NCBI RefSeq assembly: GCF_029227915.1 | Contig: NC_079877.1 | Coordinates: 35,677,851-35,741,850, forward strand | DNA from: Hydractinia symbiolongicarpus | Lineage: Eukaryota > Cnidaria > Hydrozoa > Anthoathecata > Hydractiniidae | Direction: 5' to 3' | Length of the DNA stretch: 64,000 nucleotides | The notes under the pieces: model-generated | What the model was told of the DNA's origin: nothing | The model's database searches: none | The model's input: the letters and a program-made list of their open reading frames with translations, nothing else | Position numbers and translations under genes: made by a program | Part shown: piece after piece, positions 52,401 through 64,000 of the stretch | Layout of the letters: the number at the start of each line of letters is the position of its first letter | Position numbering within the stretch: position 1 is the stretch's first letter

Positions 52401-55250
52401 AAAAAATTATTTAAAAAATCGTTCGGAAAATGAGTTTACTCACTAGGTACTTTCTTTGTATACTTTTGACTATACGGGCCGAGTCGGGGGTTTACGGGAA
52501 ATCGCGGGATTTCGTTTGCCGGCGATTAAACTTCTTTCATTAAGCGTCTCATCAAAAATGAAAACATTTTTGAGAACTACAAGTCTCATGCGTTGTAGTG
52601 GTGAAAAAATTATTTAAAAATCGTTCGGGAGATAAGTTTACTCCCTGGGTACTTTCTTTGTCTACTTTTGACTATACGGGCCGAGTCTGGGATTTACGGG
52701 AAATCGCGGATTTTCGTTTGAGGGCGATTAAACTTCTTTTATTCAGCGTCTCATCAAAAATGAAAACATTTTTGAAAACTGCAAGTCTCATGCGTTTTAG
52801 TGGTGAAAAGATAATTTAAAAAATCGTTTTGGAAATGAGTTTACACCCCGGGCACTTTCTTTGTATACATTGGACTATACAGGCCAAGCCCGGGATTTAC
52901 GGGAAATCGCGGGTTTTCGTTTGCCAGCGATTATACCTCTTTCATTAAGCGTCCCATCAAAAATGAAAACATTTTTGAAAACTACAAGTCTCATGCGTTT
53001 TAGTGGTGAAAAATAATTTAAAAATCGTTCGGAAAATAAGTTTACTCCCTGGGTACTTTCTTTGTATACTTTTGACTTTACGGGCCGAGTCCGGGATTTA
53101 CGGGAAATCGCTGATTTTCGTTTGAGGGCGATTAAACTTCTTTTATTCAGTGTCTCATCAAAAATGAAAACATTTTTGAAAACTACAAGTCTCATGCGTT
53201 GTAGTGGTGAAAAAATAATTTAAAAAATCGTTCGGAAGATGAGTTTACTCCCTGGGTACTTTCTTTGTATACTTTTGACTATACGGGCCGAGTCCGGGGT
53301 TTACGGGAAATGGCGGGTTTTCGTTTGCCGGCGATTAAACTTCTTTTATTCAGCGTCTCATCAAAAAATGAAAACATTTTTGAAAACTACAAGTCTCATG
53401 CGTTTTAGTGGTGAAAAGATAATTTAAAAAATCGTTTTGGAAATGAGTTTACACCCCGGATACTTTCTTTGTATACATTCGACTATACAGGCCAAGCCCG
53501 GGATTTACGGGAAATCGCGGGTTTTCGTTTGCCAGCGATTATACCACTTTCATTAAGCGTCTCATCAAAAATGAAAACATTTCTGCAAACTACAAGTCTC
53601 ATGCGTTGTAGTGGTGAAAAAATTATTTGAAAAATCGTTCGGAAAATGAGTTTACTCCCTGGGTACTTTCTTTGTATACTTTTGACTATACGGGCCGAGT
53701 CCGGGGTTTACGGGAAATCGCGGGATTTCGTTTGCCGGCGATTAAACCTCTTTCATTAAGCGTCTCATCAAAAATGAAAACATTTCTGAAAACTACAAGT
53801 CTCATGCGTTTTAGTGGTGAAAAAATAATTTAAAAAATCGTTCGGGAAACGAGTTTACTCCCTGGGTACTCTCTTTGTATACTTTTGACTATACAGGCCA
53901 AGCCCGGGATTTACGGGAAATCGCGGGTTTTCGTTTGCCGGCGATTAAACTTCTTTTATTCAGCGTCTCATCAAAAATGAAAACATTTCTGAAAACTACA
54001 AGTCTCATGCGTTGTAGTGGTGAAAAAATAATTTAAAAAATCGTTCGGAAAATGAGTTTACTCCCTGGGTACTTTCTTTGTATACTTTTGACTATACGGG
54101 CCGAGTCCGGCGTTTACGGGAAATCGCGAATTTTCGTTTGAGGGCGATTAAACTTCTTTTATTCAGTGTCTCATCAAAAATGAAAACATTTTTGAAAACT
54201 ACAAGTCTCATGCGTTGTAGTGGTGAAAAAAAAATTTAAAAAATCGTTCGGAAGATAAGTTTACTCCCTGGATACTTTCTTTGTATACTTTTGACTATAC
54301 GGGCCGAGTCCGGGGTTTACAGGAAATGGCGGATTTTCGTTTGCCGGCGATTAAACTTCTTTTATTCAGCGTCTCATCAAAAATGAAAATATTTTTGAAA
54401 ACTACAAGTCTCATGCGTTTTAGTGGTGAAAAGATAATTTAAAAAATCGTTTTGGAAATGAGTTTACACCCCGGGTACTTTCTTTGTATACATTCGACTA
54501 TACGGGCCGAGTCCGGGGTTTACGGGAAATCGCGGGATTTCGTTTGCCGGCGATTAAACCTCTTTCATTAAGCGTCTCATCAAAAATGAAAACATTTCTG
54601 AAAACTACAAGTCTCATGCGTTTTAGTGGTGAAAAAATAATTTAAAAAATCGTTCGGGAAACGAGTTTACTCCCTGGGTACTCTCTTTGTATACTTTTGA
54701 CTATACAGGCCAAGCCCGGGATTTACGGGAAATCGCGGGTTTTCGTTTGCCGGCGATTAAACTTCTTTTATTCAGCATCTCATCCAAAATGAAAACATTT
54801 CTGAAAACTACAAGTCTCATGCGTTGTAGTGGTGAAAAAATAATTTAAAAAATCGTTCGGAAAATGAGTTTACTCCCTGGGTACTTTCTTTGTATACTTT
54901 TGACTATACAGGCCAAGCCCGGGATTTACGGGAAATCGCGGGTTTTCGTTTGCCGGCGATTAAACTTCTTTATTCAGCATCTCATCAAAAATGAAAACAT
55001 TTCTGAAAACTACAAGTCTCATGCGTTGTAGTGGTGAAAAAATAATTTAAAAAATCGTTCGGAAAATGAGTTTACTCCCTGGGTACTTTCTTTGTATACT
55101 TTTGACTATACGGGCCGAGTCCGGGGTTTACGGGAAATCGCGGGATTTCGTTTGCCGGCGATTAAACCTCTTTCATTAAGCGTCTCATCAAAAATGAAAA
55201 CATTTCTGAAAACTACAAGTCTCATGCGTTGTAGTGGTGAAAAAAAAATT
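46438..55250. repeat. long duplicated block, copy 2 (partner 35578-45800)
   Basis: Same order of variant monomers as 35578-45800, with monomer-sized gains and losses listed there. Shared rare variants include GGTTTAGGGGAAATGG (35593/46453), AAGTTTCAAGCGC (36296/47156), GTTCACTC (37154/48014), CCAAGCCCAGGATTTTTGGG (38416/48667) and GATTTGCGGAAAATCAGG (41994/51677). Confidence 0.8.
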
Positions 55251-58200
55251 TAAAAAATCGTTCGGAAGATGAGTTTACTCCCTGGGTACTTTCTTTGTAT
55301 ACTTTTGACTATACGGGCCGAGTCCGGGGTTTACAGGAAATGGCGGATTTTCGTTTGCCGGCGATTAAACTTCTTTTATTCAGCGTCTCATCAAAAATGA
55401 AAATATTTTTGAAAACTACAAGTCTCATGCGTTTTAGTGGTGAAAAGATAATTTAAAAAATCGTTTTGGAAATGAGTTTACACCCCAGGGTACTTTCTTT
55501 GTATACTTTTGACTATACAAGCCAAGCCCGGGATTTACGGGAAATCGCGGGTTTTCGTTTGCCGGCGATTAAACTTTTTTTATTCAGCGTCTCATCAAAA
55601 ATGAAAACATTTTTGAGAACTACAAGTCTCATGCGTTGTAGTGGTGAAAAAATTATTTAAAAAATTGTTCGGAAAATGAGTTTACTCCCTAGGTACTTTC
55701 GTTGTATACTTTTGACTATACGGGCCGAGTCGGGGGTTTACGGGAAATCGCGGGATTTCGTTTGCCGGCGAATAAACTTCTTTCATAAAGCGTCTCATCA
55801 AAAAGGAAAACATTTTTGAGAACTACAAGTCTCATGCGTTGTAGTGGTGAAAAAATTATTTAAAAATCGTTCGGGAGATAAGTTTACTCCCTGGGTACTT
55901 TCTTTGTCTACTTTTGACTATACGGGCCGAGTCCGGGATTTACAGGAAATCTCGGATTTTCGTTTGAGGGCGATTAAACTTCTTTTATTCAGCGTCCCAT
56001 CACAAATGAAAACATTTTTGAAAACTACAAGTCTCATGCGTTGTAGTGGTGAAAAAAAAATTTAAAAAATCGTTCGGAAGATGAGTTTACTCCCTGTGTA
56101 CTTTCTTTGTATACCTTTGACTATACGGGCCGAGTCCGGGGTTTACGGGAAATGGCGGGTTTTTGTTTGCCGGCGATTAAACTTCTTTTATGCAGCGTCT
56201 CGTCAAAAATGAAAACATTTTTGAAAACTGCAAGTCTCTTGCGTTTTAGTGGTGAAAAGACAATTTAAAAAATCGTTTTGGAAATGAGTTTACACCCCGG
56301 GTACTTTCTTTGTGTACTTTTGACTATACGGTTCGAGTCCGGGATTTACGGGAAATCGCGGGTTTTCGTTTGCCGGCGATTAAACTTCTTTTATTCAGCG
56401 TCTCATCAAAAATGAAAACATTTTTGAAAACTACAAGTCTCATGCGTTTTAGTGGTGAAAAGATAATTTAAAAAATCGTTTTGAAAATGAGTTTACACCC
56501 CGGGTACTTTCTTTGTATACATTCGACTATACAGGCCAAGCCCGGGATTTACGGGAAATCGGGGGTTTTCGTTTGCCAGCGATTATACCACTTTCATTAA
56601 GCGTCTCATCAAAAATGAAAACATTTCTGAAAACTACAAGTCTCATGCGTTGTAGTGGTGAAAAAATTATTTGAAAAATCGTTCGGAAAATGAGTTTACT
56701 CCCTGGGTACTTTCTTTGTATACTTTTGACTATACAGGCCAAGCCCGGGATTTACGGGAAATCGCGGGTTTTCGTTTGCCGGCGATTAAACTTCTTTTAT
56801 TCAGCGTCTCATCAAAAATGAAAACATTTCTGAAAACTACAAGTCTCATGCGTTGTAGTGGTGAAAAAATAATTTAAAAAATCGTTCGGAAAATAAGTTT
56901 ACTCCCTGGGTACTTTCTTTGTATACTTTTGACTATACGGGCCGAGTCCGGAGTTTACGGGAAATCGCGAATTTTCGTTTGAGGGCGATTAAACTTCTTT
57001 TATTCAGTGTCTCATCAAAAATAAAAACATTTTTGAAAACTACAAGTCTCATGCGTTGTAGTGGTGAAAAAATAATTTAAAAAATCGTTCGGAAAATGAG
57101 TTTACTCCCTGGTTACTTTCTTTGTATACTTTTGACTATACGGGCCGAGTCCGGCGTTTACGGAAATCGCGAATTTTCGTTTGAGGGCGATTAAACTTCT
57201 TTTATTCAGCGTCTCATCAAAAATGAAAACATTTCTGAAAACTACAAGTCTCATGCGTTGTAGTGGTGAAAAAATTATTTGAAAAATCGTTCGGAAAATG
57301 AGTTTACTCCCTGGGTACTTTCTTTGTATACTTTTGACTATACAGGCCAAGCCCGGGATTTACGGGAAATCGCGGGTTTTCGTTTGCCGGCGATTAAACT
57401 TCTTTTATTCAGCGTCTCATCAAAAATGAAAACATTTCTGAAAACTACAAGTCTCATGCGTTGTAGTGGTGAAAAAATAATTTAAAAAATCGTTCGGAAA
57501 ATGAGTTTACTCCCTGGGTACTTTCTTTGTATACTTTTGACTATACGGGCCGAGTCCGGCGTTTACGGGAAATCGCGAATTTTCGTTTGAGGGCGATTAA
57601 ACTTCTTTTATTCAGTGTCTCATCAAAAATGAAAAACATTTTTGAAAACTACAAGTCTCATGCGTTGTAGTGGTGAAAAAATAATTTAAAAAATCGTTCG
57701 GAAAATGAGTTTACTCCCTGGGTACTTTCTTTGTATACTTTTGACTATACAGGCCGAGTCCGGCGTTTACGGGAAATCGCGAATTTTTGTTTGAGGGCGA
57801 TTAAACTTCTTTTATTCAGTGTCTCATCAAAAATGAAAACATTTTTGAAAACTACAAGTCTCATGCGTTGTAGTGGTGAAAAAAAAATTTAAAAAATCGT
57901 TCGGAAGATGAGTTTACTCCCTGGGTACTTTCTTTGTATACTTTTGACTATACGGGCCGAGTCCGGGGTTTACAGGAAATGGCGGATTTTCGTTTGCCGG
58001 CGATTAAACTTCTTTTATTCAGCGTCTCATCAAAAATGAAAACATTTTTGAAAACTGCAAGTCTCTTGCGTTTTAGTGGTGAAAAGACAATTTAAAAAAT
58101 CGTTTTGGAAATGAGTTTACACCCCGGGTACTTTCTTTGTGTACTTTTGACTATACGGTTCGAGTCCGGGATTTACGGGAAATCGCGGGTTTTCGTTTGC

Positions 58201-61200
58201 CGGCGATTAAACTTCTTTTATTCAGCGTCTCATCAAAAATGAAAACATTTTTGAAAACTACAAGTCTCATGCGTTTTAGTGGTGAAAAGATAATTTAAAA
58301 AATCGTTTTGGAAATGAGTTTACACCCCGGGTACTTTCTTTGTATACATTCGACTATACAGGCCAAGCCCGGGATTTACGGGAAATCGCGGGTTTTCGTT
58401 TGCCAGCGATTATACCACTTTCATTAAGCGTCTCATCAAAAATGAAAACATTTCTGAAAACTACAAGTCTCATGCGTTGTAGTGGTGAAAAAATTATTTG
58501 AAAAATCGTTCGGAAAATGAGTTTACTCCCTGGGTACTTTCTTTTTATACTTTTGACTATACAGGCCAAGCCCGGGATTTACGGGAAATCGCGGGTTTTC
58601 GTTTGCCGGCGATTAAACTTCTTTTATTCAGCGTCTCATCAAAAATGAAAACATTTCTGAAAACTACAAGTCTCATGCGTTGTAGTGGTGAAAAAATAAT
58701 TTAAAAAATCGTTCGGAAAATGAGTTTACTCCCTGGGTACTTTCTTTGTATACTTTTGACTATACGGGCCGAGTCCGGCGTTTACGGGAAATCGCGAATT
58801 TTCGTTTGAGGGCGATTAAACTTCTTTTATTCAGTGTCTCATCAAAAATGAAAACATTTTTGAAAACTACAAGTCTCATGCGTTGTAGTGGTGAAAAGAT
58901 AATTTAAAAAATCGTTTTGGAAATGAGTTTACACCCCGGGTACTTTCTTTGTATACATTCGACTATACAGGCCAAGCCCGGGATTTACGGGAAATCGCGG
59001 GTTTTCGTTTGCCAGCGATTATACCACTTTCATTAGGCGTCTCATCAAAAATGAAAACATTTCTGAAAACTACAAGTCTCATGCGTTTTAGTGGTGAAAA
59101 AATAATTTAAAAAATCGTTCGGGAAACGAGTTTACTCCCTGGGTACTCTCTTTGTATACTTTTGACTATACAGGCCAAGCCCGGGATTTACGGGAAATCG
59201 CGGGTTTTCGTTTGCCGGCGATTAAACTTCTTTTATTCAGCGTCTCATCAAAAATGAAAACATTTCTGAAAACTACAAGTCTCATGCGTTGTAGTGGTGA
59301 AAAAATAATTTAAAAAATCGTTCGGAAAATGAGTTTACTCCCTGGGTACTTTCTTTGTATACTTTTGACTATACGGGCCGAGTCCGGCGTTTACGGGAAA
59401 TCGCGAATTTTAGTTTGAGGGCGATTAAACTTCTTTTATTCAGTGTCTCATCAAAAATGAAAACATTTTTGAAAACTACAAGTCTCATGCGTTGTAGTGG
59501 TGAAAAAAAAAATTTAAAAAATCGTTCGGAAGATGAGTTTACTCCCTGGGTACTTTCTTTGTATACTTTTGACTATACGGGCCGAGTCCGGGGTTTACAG
59601 GAAATGGCGGATTTTCGTTTGCCGGCGATTAAACTTCTTTTATTCAGCGTCTCATCAAAAATGAAAACATTTTTGAAAAGTACAAGTCTCATGCGTTTTA
59701 GTGGTGAAAAGATAATTTAAAAAATCGTTTAGGAAATGAGTTTACACCCCGGGTACTTTCTTTGTATACTTTTGACTATACAAACCAAGCCCGGGATTTA
59801 CGGGAAATCGCGGGTTTTCGTTTGCCGGCGATTAAACTTTTTTTATTCAGCGTCTCATCAAAAATGAAAACATTTTTGAGAACTACAAGTCTCATGCGTT
59901 GTAGTGGTGAAAAAATTATTTAAAAAATCGTTCGGAAAATGAGTTTACTCCCTAGGTACTTTCTTTGTATACTTTTGACTATACGGGCCGAGTCGGGGGT
60001 TTACGGGAAATCGCGGGATTTCGTTTGCCGGCGATTAAACTTCTTTCATTAAGCGTCTCATCAAAAATGAAAACATTTTTGAGAACTACAAGTCTCATGC
60101 GTTGTAGTGGTGAAAAAATTATTTAAAAATCGTCCGGGAGATAAGTTTACTCCCTGGGTACTTTCTTTGTCTACTTTTGACTATACGGGCCGAGTACGGG
60201 ATTTACGGGAAATCTCGGATTTTCGTTTGAGGGCGATTAAACTTCTTTTATTCAGCGTCCCATCAAAAATGAAAACATTTTTGAAAACTACAAGTCTCAT
60301 GCGTTGTAGTGGTGAAAAAATCATTTAAAAAATCGTTCGGAAGATGAGTTTACTCCCTGGGTACTTTCTTTGTATACCTTTGACTATACGGGCCGAGTCC
60401 GGGGTTTACGGGAAATGGCGGGTTTTTGTTTGCCGGCGATTAAACTTCTTTTATGCAGCGTCTCGTCAAAAATGAAAACATTTTTGAAAACTGCAAGTCT
60501 CTTGCGTTTTAGTGGTGAAAAGACAATTTATAAAATCGTTTTGGAAATGAGTTTACACCCCGGGTACTTTCTTTGTGTACTTTTGACTATACGGTTCGAG
60601 TCCGGGATTTACGGGAAATCGCGGGTTTTCGTTTGCCGGCGATTAAACTTCTTTTATTCAGCGTCTCATCAAAAATGAAAACATTTTTGAGAACTACAAG
60701 TCTCATGCGTTTTAGTGGTGAAAAAATAATTTAAAAAATCGTTCGGAAGATGAGTTTACTCCCTGGGTACTTTCTTTGTATACTTTTGACTATACTGGCC
60801 GAGTCCGGGGTTTACGTGAAATGGCGGGTTTTTGTTTGCCGGCGATTAAACTTCTTTTATGCAGCGTCTCGTCAAAAATGAAAACATTTTTGAAAACTGC
60901 AATTCTCTTGCGTTTTAGTGGTGAAAAGATAATTTAAAAAATCGTTTAGGAAATGAGTTTACACCCCGGGTACTTTCTTTGTATACTTTTGACTATACAA
61001 GCCAAGCCCGGGATTTACGGGAAATCGCGGGTTTTCGTTTGCCGGCGATTAAACTTTTTTTATTCAGCGTCTCATCAAAAATGAAAACATTTTTGAGAAC
61101 TACAAGTCTCATGCGTTGTAGTGGTGAAAAAATTATTTAAAAAATCGTTCGGAAAATGAGTTTACTCCCTAGGTACTTTCTTTGTATACTTTTGACTATA

Positions 61201-64000
61201 CGGGCCGAGTCGGGGGTTTACGGGAAATCGCGGGATTTCGTTTGCCGGCGATTAAACTTCTTTCATTAAGCGTCTCATCAAAAATGAAAACATTTTTGAG
61301 AACTACAAGTCTCATGCGTTGTAGTGGTGAAAAAATTATTTAAAAATCGTTCGGGAGATAAGTTTACTCCCTGGGTACTTTCTTTGTCTACTTTTGACTA
61401 TACGGGCCGAGTCCGGGATTTACGGGAAATCTCGGATTTTCGTTTGAGGGCGATTAAACTTCTTTTATTCAGCGTCCCATCAAAAATGAAAACATTTTTG
61501 AAAACTACAAGTCTCATGCGTTGTAGTGGTGAAAAAATCATTTAAAAAATCGTTCGGAAGATGGGTTTACTCCCTGGGTACTTTCTTTGTATACCTTTGA
61601 CTATACGGGCCGAGTCCGGGGTTTACGGGAAATGGCGGGTTTTTGTTTGCCGGCGATTAAACTTCTTTTATGCAGCGTCTCGTCAAAAATGAAAACATTT
61701 TTGAAAACTGCAAGTCTCTTGCGTTTTAGTGGTGAAAAGACAATTTATAAAATCGTTTTGGAAATGAGTTTACACCCCGGGTACTTTCTTTGTGTACTTT
61801 TGACTATACGGTTCGAGTCCGGGATTTACGGGAAATCGCGGGTTTTCGTTTGCCGGCGATTAAACTTCTTTTATTCAGCGTCTCATCAAAAATGAAAACA
61901 TTTTTGAGAACTACAAGTCTCATGCGTTTTAGTGGTGAAAAAATAATTTAAAAAATCGTTCGGAAGATGAGTTTACTCCCTGGGTACTTTCTTTGTATAC
62001 TTTTGACTATACTGGCCGAGTCCGGGGTTTACGGGAAATGGCGGGTTTTTGTTTGCCGGCGATTAAACTTCTTTTATGCAGCGTCTCGTCAAAAATGAAA
62101 ACATTTTTGAAAACTGCAAGTCTCTTGCGTTTTAGTGGTGAAAAGACAATTTATAAAATCGTTTTGGAAATGAGTTTACACCCCGGGTACTTTCTTTGTG
62201 TACTCTTGACTATACGGTTCGAGTCCGGGATTTACGGGAAATCGCGGGTTTTCGTTTGCCGGCGATTAAACTTCTTTTATTCAGCGTCTCATCAAAAATG
62301 AAAACATTTTTGAAAACTACAAGTCTCATGCGTTTTAGTGGTGAAAAGATAATTTAAAAAATCGTTTTGGAAATGAGTTTACACCCCGGGCACTTTCTTT
62401 GTATACATTCGACTATACAGGCCAAGCCCGGGATTTACGGGAAATCGCGGGTTTTCGTTTGCCAGCGATTATACCTCTTTCATTAAGCGTCCCATCAAAA
62501 ATGAAAACATTTTTGAAAACTACAAGTCTCATGCGTTGTAGTGGTGAAAAAACAATTTAAAAAATCGTTCGGAAAATGAGTTTACTCCCTGGGTACTTTC
62601 TCTGTATACTTTTGACTATACGGGCCGAGTCCGGCGTTTACGGGAAATGGTGGTCTCATCAAAAATGAAAACATTTTTGAAAACTACAAGTCTCATGCGT
62701 TTTAGTGGTGAAAAATAATTTAAAAATCGTTCGGGAAATAAGTTTACTCCCTGGGTACTTTCTTTGTATACTTTTGACTATACGGGCCGAGTCCGGGATT
62801 TACGGGAAATCGCGGATTTTCGTTTGAGGGCGATTAAACTTCTTTTATTCAGTGTCTCATCAAAAATGAAAACATTTTTGAAAACTACAAGTCTCATGCG
62901 TTGTAGTGGTGATAAAATAATTTAAAAAATCGTTCGGAAGATGAGTTTACTCCCTGGGTACTTTCTTTGTATACTTTTGACTATACGGGCCGAGTCCGGG
63001 GTTTACGGGAAATGGCGGGTTTTCGTTTGCCGGCGATTAAACTTCTTTTATTCAGCGTCTCATCAAAATTGAAAACATTTTTGAAAACTACAAGTCTCAT
63101 GCGTTTTAGTGGTGAAAAGATAATTTAAAAAATCGTTTTGGAAATGAGTTTACACCCCGGGTACTTTCTTTGTATACATTCGACTATACAGGCCAAGCCC
63201 GGGATTTACGGGAAATCGCGGGTTTTCGTTTGCCAGCGATTATACCATTTTCATTAAGCGTCTCATCAAAAATGAAAACATTTCTGAAAACTACAAGTCT
63301 CATGCGTTGTAGTGGTGAAAAAATTATTTGAAAAATCGTTCGGAAAATGAGTTTACTCCCTGGGTACTTTCTTTGTATACTTTTGACTATACGGGCCGAG
63401 TCCGGGGTTTACGGGAAATCGCGGGATTTCGTTTGCCGGCGATTAAACCTCTTTCATTAAGCGTCCCATCAAAAATGAAAACATTTTTGAAAACTACAAG
63501 TCTCATGCGTTGTAGTGGTGAAAAAACAACTTAAAAAATCGTTCGGAAAATGAGTTTACTCCCTGGGTAATTTCTCTGTATACTTTTGACTATACGGGCC
63601 GAGTCCGGCGTTTACGGGAAATGGTGGTCTCATCAAAAATGAAAACATTTTTGAAAACTACAAGTCTCATGCGTTTTAGTGGTGAGAAAAAATATTAAAA
63701 AATCGTTGGGGAAATGAGTTTACTGCCTGGGTACTTTCTTTGTATACATTCGACTATACCGGCCAAGCCAGGGATTTACGGGAAATCAGGGGATTTCGTT
63801 TGCCGGTGATTAAACCTCTTTCATTAAGCGTCTCATCAAAAATGAAAACATTTTTGAAAACTACAAGTCTCATGCGTTGTAGTGGTGAAAAAATAATTTA
63901 AAAAATCGTTCGGGAAACGAGTTTACTCCCTTGGTACTCTCTTTGTATACTTTTGACTATACAGGCCAAGCCCGGGATTTACGGGAAATCGCGGGTTTTC
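55251..64000. repeat. 203-bp array, right part with further partial copies of the same block
   Basis: Variants of the 42-45 kb region recur here (55466 and 55844 resemble ~42570 and 42915). A six-monomer group repeats at 1217 bp (frames at 60107/61324 and 60370/61587), followed by a two-monomer copy (61587/61993, 406 bp). The stretch 62340-63660 resembles ~39120-39420 and ~44150. From about 63690 the sequence matches the variants seen at ~40480 and ~40890. So a third, rearranged copy of the long block appears to start here and run off the window. Confidence 0.65.

Larger units (their letters stand above)
18739..64000. repeat. 203-bp satellite array, main block (~223 monomers, continues past the window)
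   Basis: About 45 kb of head-to-tail 203-bp monomers with no other insertion. Class A and class B monomers and A/B chimaeras alternate. Single monomers have diagnostic variants (for example GAAGAAAAAATT, TTTAGTGGTAAAAAAATAATAT, GGTTCGAGTCC) that recur at multiples of the monomer, showing higher-order structure. Several monomers carry clean internal deletions. No gene, tRNA or rRNA is visible. The array is still running at 64000. High copy number, near-uniform period close to a nucleosome repeat, and homogenisation would suit centromeric or pericentromeric DNA (inference). Confidence 0.96.

Noticed and set aside
14486-63534. Many 60-120-codon frames on both strands of the 203-bp array
   Set aside because: They repeat with the monomer, mostly lack ATG starts, switch frame at monomer borders and overlap each other on opposite strands. 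They are by-products of a stop-poor repeat.
12044-64000. CRISPR-like array
   Set aside because: The whole 203-bp unit repeats with no unique spacers. The surrounding elements are eukaryotic.

Overview
The window is repeat-rich, non-coding eukaryotic DNA, almost certainly from an animal genome. It holds no host single-copy gene, rRNA or tRNA that I can recognise. The taxon cannot be read from the sequence. A THAP-type P-superfamily transposon, a CR1/L2-like non-LTR retrotransposon, a piggyBac-like non-autonomous element and two long satellite arrays would fit a marine invertebrate such as a cnidarian, but that is only a weak inference.

Layout. (1) 1-12043 is an array of a ~698-bp satellite. 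It is split by a 739-bp piggyBac-like MITE (4040-4778) and by a 4655-bp P-superfamily DNA transposon (6797-11451). (2) At about 12043 the array changes abruptly to a second satellite with a 203-bp monomer, which continues to the window edge at 64000 (about 240 monomers). (3) This second array is interrupted once, at 15433-18738, by a minus-strand non-LTR retrotransposon. From 18739 on there are about 45 kb of uninterrupted 203-bp monomers. They are arranged in nested higher-order repeats (for example 1218 bp, 2188 bp, and a block of about 9-10 kb duplicated roughly 9-11 kb away).

The most interesting object is the P-superfamily transposon. It has perfect 27-bp terminal inverted repeats and a 7-bp target duplication. 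It carries two convergent genes: a THAP/P-type transposase on + and a C2H2 zinc-finger protein on -. It is strikingly symmetrical. Both ends carry a related 31-bp subterminal repeat at nearly the same depth; on the right it contains the zinc-finger start codon, and on the left the start of a 10-codon upstream ORF. The two genes meet at a ~65-bp imperfect inverted repeat. The transposase copy is broken near its C-terminus by a frameshift and a nonsense codon, so the readable 827-residue frame stops before the last conserved acidic motif.

All four boundary or insertion events lie in the first 19 kb, and the remaining 45 kb is pure satellite. This fits an older array flank next to a recently homogenised core, possibly centromeric or pericentromeric heterochromatin (inference).
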